A stretch of DNA of 64,000 nucleotides, taken from Candidatus Poseidoniaceae archaeon. GTDB taxonomy: Archaea; Thermoplasmatota; Poseidoniia; Poseidoniales; Poseidoniaceae. Positions within the stretch are counted from its first letter, which is position 1, and each line of letters opens with the position of its first letter. Under the pieces are notes generated by a model. The model worked only from the letters and a program-made list of their open reading frames with translations, made no database searches and was not told the origin of the DNA. Made by a program: the position numbers and the translations under genes. Below, piece after piece: positions 35,588 to 46,752 of this stretch. The stretch is taken from positions 1 through 64,000 of the forward strand of contig CASIAP010000011.1 of the NCBI GenBank assembly GCA_949372645.1, written 5' to 3'.

Positions 35588-38500
35588 TCAGAATCTATTT
35601 GAAGAAGATTTCGCACGAGAAACTCGAATTCCACCGTAAATCACTAGACCGCCGAGTATGGCAATAGCCACAGTAAACCATGGTGTTGATTTCGATTCAA
35701 CAGTGATGTAATATTCGATCGAGAAGTCAATGGTTTTATCTTCTCCACCGATACCAATTTCCTGAGTCACTTGTGAACTCTCATCGCCAGCAACCTCGAC
35801 ACGGACTTCAAATCGAACGGTATTCGATGAATCTTCTGCAAGTAAATCAAACTCAACATTCGTTGTAGCATTTGGATTGAGCGTAATCGTCTGTGAACCG
35901 AGAGACTTACCGTCAACGATACTTGCAGATACAACCACATTCGAGCTTCCGAGGAAACCAAGGTTCGTGACCGGAATCACAAGTTGGCCAGCTGAGTCCG
36001 CTACGTTGTCGGAAAGAGTTACGATATCACCTTGGTCAATGAAAAGTTCAATGCTCGCTTTGGTGATTGACACATTGAATGAATCCGTAAAAATACCATC
36101 TTCACTGGTGACAGTTACGGTCACTTTCTTGGTACCCGAAGTAAAGTCATCAGATGAATAAGCGGTAAACATTTGCGAGCGACTGCCGGTCTTTGGAATG
36201 TTGATGGCTGAAGTCATTGGAGTGACTTCCCAACCTTCAGGGATGTTATCCGAGAGTTCAATGGTAAACAAGTCATCACCGTTCCCAGTGTTTTCGAGCA
36301 TGAAGCTGAATGAACCACTTCCTCCTGTTCCAATTCCAATTTCAGTGACAACATCACTGAACTTAAATCCATAGATTTGTGGAATTTGGACCGAAACAGC
36401 AATTTCACTGGAAGGTGTTGAGTCGGTATCCAAGCGAACCTTAAGTGTGTGTGGATCTTCCAAATGCCATGCATCAGACTGGTTTGGTGCGAGGATTCGT
36501 ACGCTGAGAACTGCAGAAGACTCTACACTCGTATCGTTAGAATTATTACCAATTCCGAGTGAAAGTTCATACGATTCGACATACTCAGTTCCATTCCAGA
36601 ATTCTACCTTCCAGTTTGCTTCGTCTGGTGAGACACCTACGAGGCCAAGAACATCGAAGACTTGGACAGTTTCTGTGCCATCATAGCTTATGTTCAAATC
36701 AAACTCAATGGCTTGGTAAGCTACATCGTTTTCGATTGCAATGAACTCAAGGTCAGAGTCCTCAACAGATGTTGCATTCATCATACTTCCTTCAACAAGA
36801 GTTATTGAGGTATCAGAGTTGATTGTACGTGTGTATGAAAGAGTGACTGGGGAACGACCCTCGGCAACTTGAGTTACAGCACCACCGATATATCCCATTT
36901 CCAAGCCCATACTATGCTGGAGAGTGATGAACGAAGAATCCATCTCAATTTGTTCAGAAGGCATGAGAATACTGATACTACCATCAGTCCCTACAGGCAT
37001 ATCCCATTCTATCTCGGAACCTACTGCGAAAGTAACCGATACCGATTCATTCAGCAGACCAGAGCCATTACTAACAGAACCGGCATGGTATTCATTCAGG
37101 CCAATATCAGTCCAAGTTGTTGTCAAATCAATCCAGCCACCAAGACTCATCTCGAGATCGAGTGTGGCCCCATCCGAAATACTTGCATCGAGTAAGCCGA
37201 CAGCGACACCGCCACCATTGGCTCCAGCATCTGCTTCAGTAACGATGACAATCCACTTACCAGGTGCAATGACTGCAGACCAAGTAAGTTGGTCATTGGC
37301 AAATACAGGAGTTACGGTTTGAGATTCTCCAGCCATACCGCTTGTTGGATAAAGAGTAACTGTCGAACCATTCAATCGACTCGCATCATTAATGTCGGTC
37401 ACATTTCCTGAGACACTAACATTTCCTGCAGTTATTTCAATATCGTGTGATTCAGGATCAGAGTGAACTGGATAAGCACTCGAGTTCGAGAGGTTGTAGA
37501 CCTCAGTACTGAATCCTTCTTTACTGACAGTGACTTGATAGTCATCTTCAATTGGAACAAACAGAGACCAAACTCCGTATTCATTTGTTGTTACGTTTGT
37601 ATCGACCAGGGTATTGTTGCCAAGAATCGTCACTGTTGCATTCGCAACACCTTCGGTTCCATCAGGAATGTCATCATCATCGAGATCCCAGAAGACCTTG
37701 CCACTGATTTCGACTTCAAGTTCTGCGAAAATTTTCTCAAGGTTGATGATACCATCCTCGGATAATGAGGGTGGGTAGGGTGTCGAAGAGGTGTCGAGAG
37801 TCCACTGGCGTTGAGGTGTTGTTTCGTTGAGGAATAAACTCCAGTTTCCTGGCATCAATTGTTCGCTAACATTGCCATATGAATCTGACTTTGAAAGCGT
37901 AATATTGCCAAGTCCATCATGACTTACAAGAGTCACACGAATTCCAGACATATTTTCCTTGGTTGTGTTCTCTTGAAGTTGGAACTTGAATTCAATCACT
38001 TCAACGCATGATAAATTCAAGCCCATTCGAACTGATAAATCGTCGCCAACTGTGAAAGCAGAACGGAGTGTTTCAGTACTGTCATTCGTCGCAAAGAATG
38101 GTGCAACAATCGCGACCCAGTCCCCTGTAGGGACGTAAGAAGCAAAACTACCGTTCACATCAGATTCGATATTCAACCACAAATCATCAGCTTCATTTCG
38201 GAGCAAGAATTGCTTCTCAATAGCATCGCCGCTAGAGTTTGTAAGTTCTCCAGTAACCAAGTATTCATTACGAAGTGGGAACGATAAAGCTTCTTCATAT
38301 GCATCAAGTCCGATCAAAACAGGTTCAAACGGCTCTGATCCGACGAGAATATAATCTGAGGCATTCTCACCATCCGCATCTGTTACGTTGAACTGTAGGC
38401 TATACACTCCCGGCTCAAGTATGACGGTAATATTACCAGCAGATGAATAATTATCTGCAGTGTAATTGTGTTGTTGACCGTGATTGTTCAGTGGCACAAG

Positions 38501-41500
38501 AGTGAATGCAGGGCTCACTGCAGTCCCATTGGCAAAGACACCATCTGCGCCAGCATCCATAAAGAGGTTGAGTTCAATGGTAAGATAGTCTGGATAAACA
38601 AACATTTCAATAATGTTTGTAAGCAATTCTTCGGAAACCACAACATTGTAATTGTCAAGTGTTGTCGAATTCAATGCTTCGTCCTCAACACTGAAATCCC
38701 AATCACCTGCTTGTAGATTAAAGATGAATGTCCCGGTATCTGAGATAGTGGTTCTCCATTCGAGACCATCTGTGTCTGTGGCTACGACTGTTTGGGCACT
38801 GTAGCCAGGTACATCGCCATCCCAAAGGGAATTATTATCGTAAAGGTAAACAAATCCAGACACTGCAGTCGTTGGTTCAAGATACATGAGGCCATTATCA
38901 AGTTCTTCATCCCCAGTAAGCTCAATTAATTGACCACCAGACATTTGTGAAGTTATGCTGAAGGTTGTCATGTGGAAGGTGTTACCGCTCGGTAGACGAA
39001 TACTGTAAGTGCCATTCGTAGCTACTTTGGTCGTGAATGTCAAGTCATTTGCAACAAAGCTAATGTCCAGACCTGATGCTGATTCACTTTGTTCGAACTT
39101 TAAATTGTCTTCTTGCGAATTCCATTCAGTATGATTAATCATGCCGTCCCCCTTATCCATGACACGAATAGTGCCATTAACCCAAGTACCAATTGCATAA
39201 GTACTGTTCATGGAGATATCTTCTGAATCAAGGTCTACAGAATCAAACAAAATGTATTCATCTCCGTTTTCATCTGAAATCATATACGACCCCATCGGCA
39301 ATTCAATGTAAACAAGTCCGTTCTCGTCTGAAGTAGAATTAATTGGTCCAAACATTGGATCTTTGTTTGTGAACGTTACAACTCTTCCGGCGATATCAGT
39401 GTATGCTTCCTGAGTAATATCGTCAATTTCGGAATTCAGTTGTAATGAGATATCATACAAATCCGGGACATCCATCAACAAGCTGAAGTTTTCTGAATCA
39501 TCTCGAACCAAAAAGGTATAATTCAATTCATACCAACCATCATTGTCAACGTCCACGCGGTAATAATACTCACCTGCAGACATAGGGCCATAGGAAAAGT
39601 TACCGTTTTCATCCGTAAGGATGAGAGCCGCTTGTTCAACACCAAATTCAAGATCGACTAATTCAATCGTTTCATTTGCGTATGGTTCGTTGAAGAAATC
39701 TACCAACGTGTCTTCAAAGATTGAACCCGGCATAGTCATTGCCAAATCATATGAAGGTGTGATCTCAACGTTCACTGGATCTGGTAAAAGAACTTCCTTA
39801 CCGTTCTCCAATTGAGCAATCATGTTGTAGACTCCTGGAAGCAATCCAGTGATGTAGAATGAACCTGGCTGGACCATTGGTCCAGAGAAATCGCCAGGAC
39901 CGACAAACAGACCAGTACCATTGAGGGTTCCGGTTCCCTCAAAGGAACCTGTAGCTTCAAACGAGTCACCAGAGTGATCGGTAATCAATGTGGAAATTCC
40001 GTCAGAGGTTAGTCGGCCGTTTGCTTCTACTTCACCTTCGAGGAGATAGACCATTGGAGAGGCTGAAGCATCTTGAATACAGAGTGTTTCATTCGCAGGC
40101 ATTGGAGCTGTTTCGTTATCGAGACAGGAAACGACACTTTGGTTCGCAACCCATGATGCAACAAGAGACCCTTTACCGTTCCAAGTTCCATTGCTTGTGT
40201 AAACACGATTGTCTGCAATCGAACGAGTAAAGGTTCCAGTAAAATCATCTGCAAAGGCAACGCCATTGCTTTCGAAGGTTCCATTTTCAGTGAAGGTTAC
40301 TTCACCAGTTCCTTGTAGGATACGAGTGTCTTCAGATGAGAATGAACCATTGGTTGTCGTGAGCGTGTAGTTTTCAGTCATCGACCAAATGTTACGCAGG
40401 ATGAAATCAGTACTGACTAGTGCATCCCCGTTAAACGACTCATGGCCAGTCCATGTGACTTGGCCAGAAACACCACTGCTTTCAACAGCGATGTTGAATG
40501 GAGTTGTAGCATCGGCATCAGGTGCACGGTCTGCTTGTTCTGCGGTAATGTTGAGTTGAGATTCGCCAAGCCAGCTCATGTTTGCAACTTCACCAAGAAT
40601 TGCGGTGATGTCATTGGTTTGACGGTCATCGTTATTCTCGGTAAGAATATCCCCGAGGCCTTGCGAGAAAGCGCCAGAACGGATGTTATCTTGAGCTGCT
40701 ATTGGGTTGTAATCACCAGCATATGCACTCACACGGATACGACCGGCAGGTGCATCGAATGACCAATGTCCATTTTCATCTGCATCGGTGAAACCAATCG
40801 GAACCCAATAGGTATCCGGATCTAAATCCTCAGGACCTTCACCAGAGAAAGCGTCACGCTCAATCAGCAATCGAACACCAGATAATCCTTGGCCGTTATC
40901 ACTCATAGTGACTTGACCTGAAATCTCTGCTCCAGAGTAATACTTGAGAATCTTGACAAGTGTGTTGGTCGATGAGATACTGGTGGTTTGTTGTTCTGCT
41001 GTGACTGAACTGTTCGCTTCAGGTGAATACCAATTAGCAATAACAAAATGGTTTTGCATAGCACCAGGCAGTGGAAGAGCTTGGCTGAGAACACTACCAG
41101 GGCTACCTGATTGACCGAAGTGCTGTGCAGGTTGAGGGTTAGACGAGCCTGAATCGACACCGAGTGAAGAGGCTCCGTAACCGACATAGGTCCGTGCAAG
41201 CATGGTGTCAAAGAAGGCTGGGTTGTGGTCAACTCGGACATCTTGTACTTGTAATGGATCAATATCTGCACCAGATTGTTGATTCAGGAAGTCTTCAGTA
41301 ATTGCTTGGTCGACTTCTTCACGACTCATTTCATCCGGGAATTCACCACGCATAGTTTCGTACACTTCATCCATGTAGGTGGAGATATCTTGTCCACTCA
41401 AAATGGTAGGTGCACCGAAAATACCCATTGGTTGACCTTGATTATAATTCATGTCTTCAGTGTATCGACCAGCACGAGGGTATAATCTGTTATCGATTGC

Positions 41501-44500
41501 GAAGTATCGGATTTCGTGGTCACGTTCAATCATGTCACCTGGAGCACCGTTGTAATCTTGGACGGAATAATATCCTTCCATATTAATCAAATCATCATAC
41601 ATGTCGATGATTTGTCCGTCATCAAGTGTGTGTGAGAGTAATTGAACGGTCAATGAAAGACGTGTGTTCTTACGGTGAATGTTCGTGGCGACTGAATCGT
41701 ATTCTTCAATAAGATCTGCTGTGTACCAGTAATCTCCAATGATATAGTGAGTGGTATCAACAACTGTATCATCACCTGTACGGATGTTAGAGTTGAAGGC
41801 ACGCTCTGCTTCAGAGAGTTCAGACCAGTCCTCATCGACACATGTTGCCGAGAGAGCTGCAGTACAGAGTAGACGTTCGCCACCATCGTAAATACGCCAG
41901 TATTGTGTCGATGAGTCAAATATGCCATCGGTTTGGTGATGGCCGACTGCCATCACGACATCGTCATTGGTTTGGAACACTTCGAAACTGCTCAATTGTG
42001 CTAGTGCGATGGTGTCTTCGTGGTTATAATTTGTAGAAATGGTCGAAAAGAGCTCCATTTGCTCTTCCCCGAGATAGGATCCCACGATATTGCTGTATCC
42101 TGCGGTGAAAGCAGTCTCATCTGTACGTGCTTGGTTATATTGGATGTCACCTTGACCGAGTTGCCAGATAAACATCGAAACGAGGTCTTCTTGGTTGCGT
42201 GCAAGTAACATGTTTCCGGAAGCAGGGATTCCAGATTGGAAGTTATCAGAAACGGATGGATGCTCGCCCGTATCGAGTGCTTGGAAACCATAGTCCCACC
42301 AAGATACAAATGCTGGGCGCTCAGAGTATTCCATCTCGGTATCTTGAGCTGCAAGCCATTCATACGCAGAGTTCCAACCATTATCATTGAATCCAGAGCC
42401 GAACGAACCGAGATACCAGTTCCCATCATAAGCACTGTCATCAAGAAGTGAGAATCCAGCGATTTCCCATCGGAATGCATCAGGGATGAGGTTGTAAATA
42501 ACTTCATCAATCTCATCTTCAGCATTGTTACTGCCAGGAATGGCAGCATCAAGGCCGTAAGTAAATTGTTGCCCAAGAAGCATAACCATGATGAGCATGA
42601 TTGCAGAGAAGGACGGTGTACGCCAGACTGCAATTCGAGCTCCACGGATACGGTCTTCAGGAGAGCGGATTCCAAGTTTCTTCCAAGTCTTCACCAAACC
42701 GCCCCAATTTGCCCACTTCCATAGAGATACAATTCCCCAAGCACCGAGAACGGCGATTGCTGGTGTAGCATTGAACATGAATCGAGCTGCAGTCCAAGCC
42801 ATGAATGAAGCGGCAAGAATCCAAACACCAAACACGAGGTTTGTTTGCTTGCGTTGACGAAGAGCCGACCAAAGGCAAAGAACACCCGTGATCAAAGAGA
42901 GAACGAAAGTAATCGGTCCAAATTGAGCAAAGAGTTGCCCACGATCTGGTGCGTTTGCTTCAGCAACCGTTCCGAAAATCTTTGTCTTTGTGAAATAGCC
43001 ACTACCGGTAAACAAGACGTCCCATGCGTTTGAGATATTTGCTTGCTTGAGAAGCCAAAGTGCCAAGAAGAACACAGCACCAGCGCCAGCAAGTACGCCT
43101 AAGATAAGCAACCAAGGCTTGTCACGGAATCCGGTTGTTACAAAGCTAATAGCCAAAGTAAATCCGATGATAAACAAGAACGGTTGAAGACCGGTTCCGT
43201 TGAGGATAAGATCAATTTGTGGATGACCATAGAATGGAAGTGCCATCAAGAAATTTACCATGAGCATGGTCAAGAACAATACATTCAGTGTGGTTGAGTC
43301 ACGGCGGCGGAACATGTTGAGAGCAACTTGTGCAGCATATGCCAAGAACAGAATCGATGGTCCTACTACGAAACCTTTCCAACCGAGTGAAACGATACCG
43401 AAGCTAACACCTGCCAAAACTGCGGCAGCAAAAGCAGCCTTTCGTTGTTCGATAACTGCAGAAATTGAGGCAATGAAAGCCATTGGTGTTGCTGATGAAC
43501 TGCGAATCAATCGCTCTGTTCCAGCATACTTGACTGCTCGTAACCAAAACATGAACCCAAGCGTAAGGAACAGCATGATGAAACCATCGTGGTCTGCAAG
43601 AGCCCAGGTTGTGTGGCTCACGTGTGCAGGCATAAAAGCGAGAAGCCATGCAGCGATAACTGCTGCCTTTGGACCAATATGCTCCCGTGCAATAGCTGCA
43701 ACTGGCAAAATAGTAAGTGCGCCGTAAATAGCAGGTAGAGAAAGAATAGCCCACCAAACTGCATCACCGTCTGCAAAGAACGGCTCAAGCAACATTGCAA
43801 CCACAGCAATTGACCAGGTGAACAATGGAGGTCGAGGGTTGATTCCACCGACGGGGTAGAAACGGTCAGCATCAACGATCATGTGAGCGTTATTTGCAAG
43901 AATATAGTCAACAACCCGCTTCATGTACCAAGGGTCAGAACCACCAGTCATGTCCCAGTTTCCAGTCCCGTATGCATTCATCGAAGGCACAACATACCAT
44001 TGTGTTCGAATAACAAGACCAAAGAAGAAAGCAAGTCCAATCATGACACCTGCCCAATGTTGGTTCCAGAATAAACGAGCACCTGAGTATTCATGTTCTT
44101 CACGGTTAACCCATCCGCCCCATGAATCATGAGTGGAGATGGAATAAATTGCGACACCGATAAAGAATGTAATTCCGAGCCAGATGAGACTTCCCCAGCT
44201 ACCATTCAACATGTCAACGGAGAACATGCCAGCATCATACCATGTCGAGACCAAATACAAGGTCCACAATGATCCGAGAGTCATTGCACGTGTATGCCAG
44301 CGTTCTGCAAACATACCTGCAACAATTAGAGCAACCATACCGGTGAAGAAGGCGGACCAGTAGCCAAAGTGACCGTGGTAACCTTCAACAGTTGTGATTC
44401 CAAGTTTGTCTGCCACAGATACTGTGTCGAAGTGCCAAAGACTTCCGATGTGAGCAAGGGCCCAAACACCGAGAGCGATCTGAAGAGGTAGATTCTTCTT

Positions 44501-45166
44501 GTTGAATGCTGAGGTGCTTTCGCTGTTCAAGAAACTGAACCAACCAACTTCGCCGACCGGTGTCAAAATGCCACGCGTGAAAGTAGCAACAAGTGTTCCA
44601 ACAAGCGTGAAGAGCGTCAGAGAGGAAAAGAATTGGTATCCCACTGCCTGATACTTCAAATTCAAAGTCGATACAAAGCTTGCCTGTTCTTCGGGAGCAG
44701 CTAAGTTGTAAATCTCTGGTAGATTGGCAAGAGCATCTCCTGCCAAAATCATTCCAAGATTGACACCAACGGCCATGAAGATGATGATGGTTGCAAGTTC
44801 ATGACGGCCGCGAGCAGTCATGAAGTGAACGCCAAAGGTGACAAGTGCGAACAAGAGTCCGGCGAATGCACCATAATCCTGCATGTAGATGATTTCCGCA
44901 CCGATTAGAGCAGTAGCCAGCGTTAAGAGGGAGATTGTGGCTTTTGAGAGGTTTGCGGATTCGGACTTTTCGAGCATTGATGGGAGAAGTCCCAAAATGC
45001 TTGCAACGATGACGAAAATCATCGGCGTCAGGTTGTCTACATCAAGTGCGAAGGTGACTCCAGCTAGCTTGATGGCTGCGATGGCGAGCAGAACTGCAAG
45101 GGGGGCGATAAGCCATCCAAGCGGTGCTGCTGGCGCGGTGCGTGTTGTGCCAGTTTTTTGTTCCAT
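35588..45166 (-). CDS. aglB: Giant oligosaccharyltransferase AglB/STT3 with extra N-terminal membrane module and long surface domains (3192 aa)
   Basis: The catalytic subunit that moves a lipid-linked glycan to Asn in N-x-S/T of exported proteins. Residues about 15-350 add roughly ten membrane helices before the STT3 core. The core starts near 370: SDPWYMKR (Asp411) with VDADRFYPVGG and RPPLF (about 430-449), ADHDGF at 524-529, TVAE at 733-736, ARFMFNATPA near 794, and WWDYG at 956-960. These cover the metal-binding acidic residues, the TIXE-type motif and the sequon-binding motif. After the usual globular domain (to about 1450) come about 1,700 residues of carboxypeptidase-regulatory-like and Ig-like repeats and a NEW3/CARDB-like stretch, then a final helix (about 3163-3183) with a short basic tail. 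Normal AglB is 600-1000 residues. One uninterrupted frame. Confidence 0.92.
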   Translation of the reverse strand: MEQKTGTTRTAPAAPLGWLIAPLAVLLAIAAIKLAGVTFALDVDNLTPMIFVIVASILGLLPSMLEKSESANLSKATISLLTLATALIGAEIIYMQDYGAFAGLLFALVTFGVHFMTARGRHELATIIIFMAVGVNLGMILAGDALANLPEIYNLAAPEEQASFVSTLNLKYQAVGYQFFSSLTLFTLVGTLVATFTRGILTPVGEVGWFSFLNSESTSAFNKKNLPLQIALGVWALAHIGSLWHFDTVSVADKLGITTVEGYHGHFGYWSAFFTGMVALIVAGMFAERWHTRAMTLGSLWTLYLVSTWYDAGMFSVDMLNGSWGSLIWLGITFFIGVAIYSISTHDSWGGWVNREEHEYSGARLFWNQHWAGVMIGLAFFFGLVIRTQWYVVPSMNAYGTGNWDMTGGSDPWYMKRVVDYILANNAHMIVDADRFYPVGGINPRPPLFTWSIAVVAMLLEPFFADGDAVWWAILSLPAIYGALTILPVAAIAREHIGPKAAVIAAWLLAFMPAHVSHTTWALADHDGFIMLFLTLGFMFWLRAVKYAGTERLIRSSSATPMAFIASISAVIEQRKAAFAAAVLAGVSFGIVSLGWKGFVVGPSILFLAYAAQVALNMFRRRDSTTLNVLFLTMLMVNFLMALPFYGHPQIDLILNGTGLQPFLFIIGFTLAISFVTTGFRDKPWLLILGVLAGAGAVFFLALWLLKQANISNAWDVLFTGSGYFTKTKIFGTVAEANAPDRGQLFAQFGPITFVLSLITGVLCLWSALRQRKQTNLVFGVWILAASFMAWTAARFMFNATPAIAVLGAWGIVSLWKWANWGGLVKTWKKLGIRSPEDRIRGARIAVWRTPSFSAIMLIMVMLLGQQFTYGLDAAIPGSNNAEDEIDEVIYNLIPDAFRWEIAGFSLLDDSAYDGNWYLGSFGSGFNDNGWNSAYEWLAAQDTEMEYSERPAFVSWWDYGFQALDTGEHPSVSDNFQSGIPASGNMLLARNQEDLVSMFIWQLGQGDIQYNQARTDETAFTAGYSNIVGSYLGEEQMELFSTISTNYNHEDTIALAQLSSFEVFQTNDDVVMAVGHHQTDGIFDSSTQYWRIYDGGERLLCTAALSATCVDEDWSELSEAERAFNSNIRTGDDTVVDTTHYIIGDYWYTADLIEEYDSVATNIHRKNTRLSLTVQLLSHTLDDGQIIDMYDDLINMEGYYSVQDYNGAPGDMIERDHEIRYFAIDNRLYPRAGRYTEDMNYNQGQPMGIFGAPTILSGQDISTYMDEVYETMRGEFPDEMSREEVDQAITEDFLNQQSGADIDPLQVQDVRVDHNPAFFDTMLARTYVGYGASSLGVDSGSSNPQPAQHFGQSGSPGSVLSQALPLPGAMQNHFVIANWYSPEANSSVTAEQQTTSISSTNTLVKILKYYSGAEISGQVTMSDNGQGLSGVRLLIERDAFSGEGPEDLDPDTYWVPIGFTDADENGHWSFDAPAGRIRVSAYAGDYNPIAAQDNIRSGAFSQGLGDILTENNDDRQTNDITAILGEVANMSWLGESQLNITAEQADRAPDADATTPFNIAVESSGVSGQVTWTGHESFNGDALVSTDFILRNIWSMTENYTLTTTNGSFSSEDTRILQGTGEVTFTENGTFESNGVAFADDFTGTFTRSIADNRVYTSNGTWNGKGSLVASWVANQSVVSCLDNETAPMPANETLCIQDASASPMVYLLEGEVEANGRLTSDGISTLITDHSGDSFEATGSFEGTGTLNGTGLFVGPGDFSGPMVQPGSFYITGLLPGVYNMIAQLENGKEVLLPDPVNVEITPSYDLAMTMPGSIFEDTLVDFFNEPYANETIELVDLEFGVEQAALILTDENGNFSYGPMSAGEYYYRVDVDNDGWYELNYTFLVRDDSENFSLLMDVPDLYDISLQLNSEIDDITQEAYTDIAGRVVTFTNKDPMFGPINSTSDENGLVYIELPMGSYMISDENGDEYILFDSVDLDSEDISMNSTYAIGTWVNGTIRVMDKGDGMINHTEWNSQEDNLKFEQSESASGLDISFVANDLTFTTKVATNGTYSIRLPSGNTFHMTTFSITSQMSGGQLIELTGDEELDNGLMYLEPTTAVSGFVYLYDNNSLWDGDVPGYSAQTVVATDTDGLEWRTTISDTGTFIFNLQAGDWDFSVEDEALNSTTLDNYNVVVSEELLTNIIEMFVYPDYLTIELNLFMDAGADGVFANGTAVSPAFTLVPLNNHGQQHNYTADNYSSAGNITVILEPGVYSLQFNVTDADGENASDYILVGSEPFEPVLIGLDAYEEALSFPLRNEYLVTGELTNSSGDAIEKQFLLRNEADDLWLNIESDVNGSFASYVPTGDWVAIVAPFFATNDSTETLRSAFTVGDDLSVRMGLNLSCVEVIEFKFQLQENTTKENMSGIRVTLVSHDGLGNITLSKSDSYGNVSEQLMPGNWSLFLNETTPQRQWTLDTSSTPYPPSLSEDGIINLEKIFAELEVEISGKVFWDLDDDDIPDGTEGVANATVTILGNNTLVDTNVTTNEYGVWSLFVPIEDDYQVTVSKEGFSTEVYNLSNSSAYPVHSDPESHDIEITAGNVSVSGNVTDINDASRLNGSTVTLYPTSGMAGESQTVTPVFANDQLTWSAVIAPGKWIVIVTEADAGANGGGVAVGLLDASISDGATLDLEMSLGGWIDLTTTWTDIGLNEYHAGSVSNGSGLLNESVSVTFAVGSEIEWDMPVGTDGSISILMPSEQIEMDSSFITLQHSMGLEMGYIGGAVTQVAEGRSPVTLSYTRTINSDTSITLVEGSMMNATSVEDSDLEFIAIENDVAYQAIEFDLNISYDGTETVQVFDVLGLVGVSPDEANWKVEFWNGTEYVESYELSLGIGNNSNDTSVESSAVLSVRILAPNQSDAWHLEDPHTLKVRLDTDSTPSSEIAVSVQIPQIYGFKFSDVVTEIGIGTGGSGSFSFMLENTGNGDDLFTIELSDNIPEGWEVTPMTSAINIPKTGSRSQMFTAYSSDDFTSGTKKVTVTVTSEDGIFTDSFNVSITKASIELFIDQGDIVTLSDNVADSAGQLVIPVTNLGFLGSSNVVVSASIVDGKSLGSQTITLNPNATTNVEFDLLAEDSSNTVRFEVRVEVAGDESSQVTQEIGIGGEDKTIDFSIEYYITVESKSTPWFTVAIAILGGLVIYGGIRVSRAKSSSNRF

Positions 45167-45342
45167 ATTTTATCCCTCAAAGGTGTTTGCGCGACAGCAG
45201 CAAGGCTGAAGCGTCTTCGCCACTGAAGAGCCTCTTTTAATGGTGACTGTCTAAGAACGACATATTAAAGCCACGCTGTAACGCATTTAATAGGCTGATA
45301 TTAACCCTCGGATTTTACGAAAATAAGGGCATCAAAAACCCA

Positions 45343-46617
45343 TCAAAGTGCACGGAATGCGATGTCTGTTCTGTAGTGAGAACCTTCGAGTTCAATCGTC
45401 TCAATGAGTTGATATGCCAATTTTACAGATGCCTCAAGTGTCGGCCCTGATGCGCTGCATGAGAGAACGCGACCTCCGGTTGAAATGAGTTGGCCTTCGG
45501 TGTTGAAACCGGTGCCTGCGTGGTTGATCCAAGCTTTGGCACCGTTCACTTGAAGGAGGTTCGGAGAAAGGCCATGAATTCGACGCCCTTTAATCGGAGA
45601 TTGTGGATAACCTTCTGCTGCAAGAACAACACTGGCTGCGAAATGATCATGAAATTCTACATCAAGCTCTGCTAACCGGTCGGTGGATGCAGCTTCAAGA
45701 ACTTCAAACACATCTGTTTTCAACAAAGGAAGTGTAATTTGACATTCAGGGTCACCGAACCGAACGTTGAATTCAACTACATTCGGCTCTCCAGAATCCG
45801 GAATCATCAATCCGACATACAGGACGCCTCGGTAAGGTGTCCCGGATGAAGTGAGATAGGCATGCATCGGTTCTATAATCGATTCAATGGTTTTTTGACG
45901 CACTGCATCAGTAACCACGGGTGCTGGACAGTAGGCGCCCATACCACCAGTATTCGGACCTTCATCACCATCAAATGCACGCTTGTGATCTTGACTTGCG
46001 GGGAGGCAAACATAGCCGGAGCCATCCATAATGACCAACATGCTTGCTTCTTCTCCAGGCAAAAAATCTTCAAGTAAAACTTGCCCATCTGTCTGAATAG
46101 AATGTTCAATAAAAGAACGTGCTTCATCGCGGTCTTGAGTCACCACAACACCCTTCCCACCAGCTAAAACATCACGCTTTACCACCCATGGATTCCCTGC
46201 AAAATCATCTAAGGCAGCTTCGATATCACTTGAAGCCGAAAGAACATGGAATGCCGCAGTAGGAACGTTTGCCTCTCGCATAACTTGCTTTGCATGCAAT
46301 TTGGAGCCTTCAAGATTGGCGAGGACACCTACCGGTCCGAAGCATGGAATGGCGAGCTCCTCTAAACGGTCTGCGAGTGCGGCACACAGAGGTGCCTCAG
46401 GTCCAACGACGACCAAATCAGCATTGAGAGTTTTCGCTAAGTTCAACAGTCCTTCGATATCGGTTGCTGAAATCAAGTGATTCTTAGCTAAAGAAGAGGT
46501 TCCTGCATTCCCTGGTGCACAATGGAGTTCACCAACATGCTTGGATTGTTTCAATTCCATGCATAACGCATGTTCACGTCCACCTCCACCGACAACGAGT
46601 ACGACCTTGTCTGCCAT
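45343..46617 (-). CDS. purD: Phosphoribosylamine-glycine ligase
   Basis: GAR synthetase, the second step of de novo purine synthesis, joining glycine to phosphoribosylamine with ATP. About 424 residues, the family's usual length. VVGGGGREHAL at the start binds the phosphoribosyl group, DLVVVGPEAPL follows, and the ATP-grasp domain shows NPWVVKRDVLAGGKGVVV, AFDGDEGPNTGGMGAY and NVRFGDPECQ. I begin at ATG 46617 (MADKVVLVVGGGG), where homology starts; nine more codons upstream are open to 46644 but lack family character. No other purine gene is nearby. Confidence 0.96.
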   Translation of the reverse strand: MADKVVLVVGGGGREHALCMELKQSKHVGELHCAPGNAGTSSLAKNHLISATDIEGLLNLAKTLNADLVVVGPEAPLCAALADRLEELAIPCFGPVGVLANLEGSKLHAKQVMREANVPTAAFHVLSASSDIEAALDDFAGNPWVVKRDVLAGGKGVVVTQDRDEARSFIEHSIQTDGQVLLEDFLPGEEASMLVIMDGSGYVCLPASQDHKRAFDGDEGPNTGGMGAYCPAPVVTDAVRQKTIESIIEPMHAYLTSSGTPYRGVLYVGLMIPDSGEPNVVEFNVRFGDPECQITLPLLKTDVFEVLEAASTDRLAELDVEFHDHFAASVVLAAEGYPQSPIKGRRIHGLSPNLLQVNGAKAWINHAGTGFNTEGQLISTGGRVLSCSASGPTLEASVKLAYQLIETIELEGSHYRTDIAFRAL

Positions 46618-46752
46618 GGTCTGTCTGGGTCGCCGCCATCCCATAATCCCATCGCGTCTACATGCAGACAGTTCGCCACCTCCTGCAGTTTCAGAGGGGA
46701 TGCTTCAAAGACCGCCCCCCAAGCCATCAAGTAAAGGTGTGAGCCTTTGGTG

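Noticed and set aside
42001-42675. 224-residue minus-strand frame inside the oligosaccharyltransferase gene
   Set aside because: It is a shifted-frame shadow of the conserved STT3 core on the same strand, rich in unlikely residue runs.
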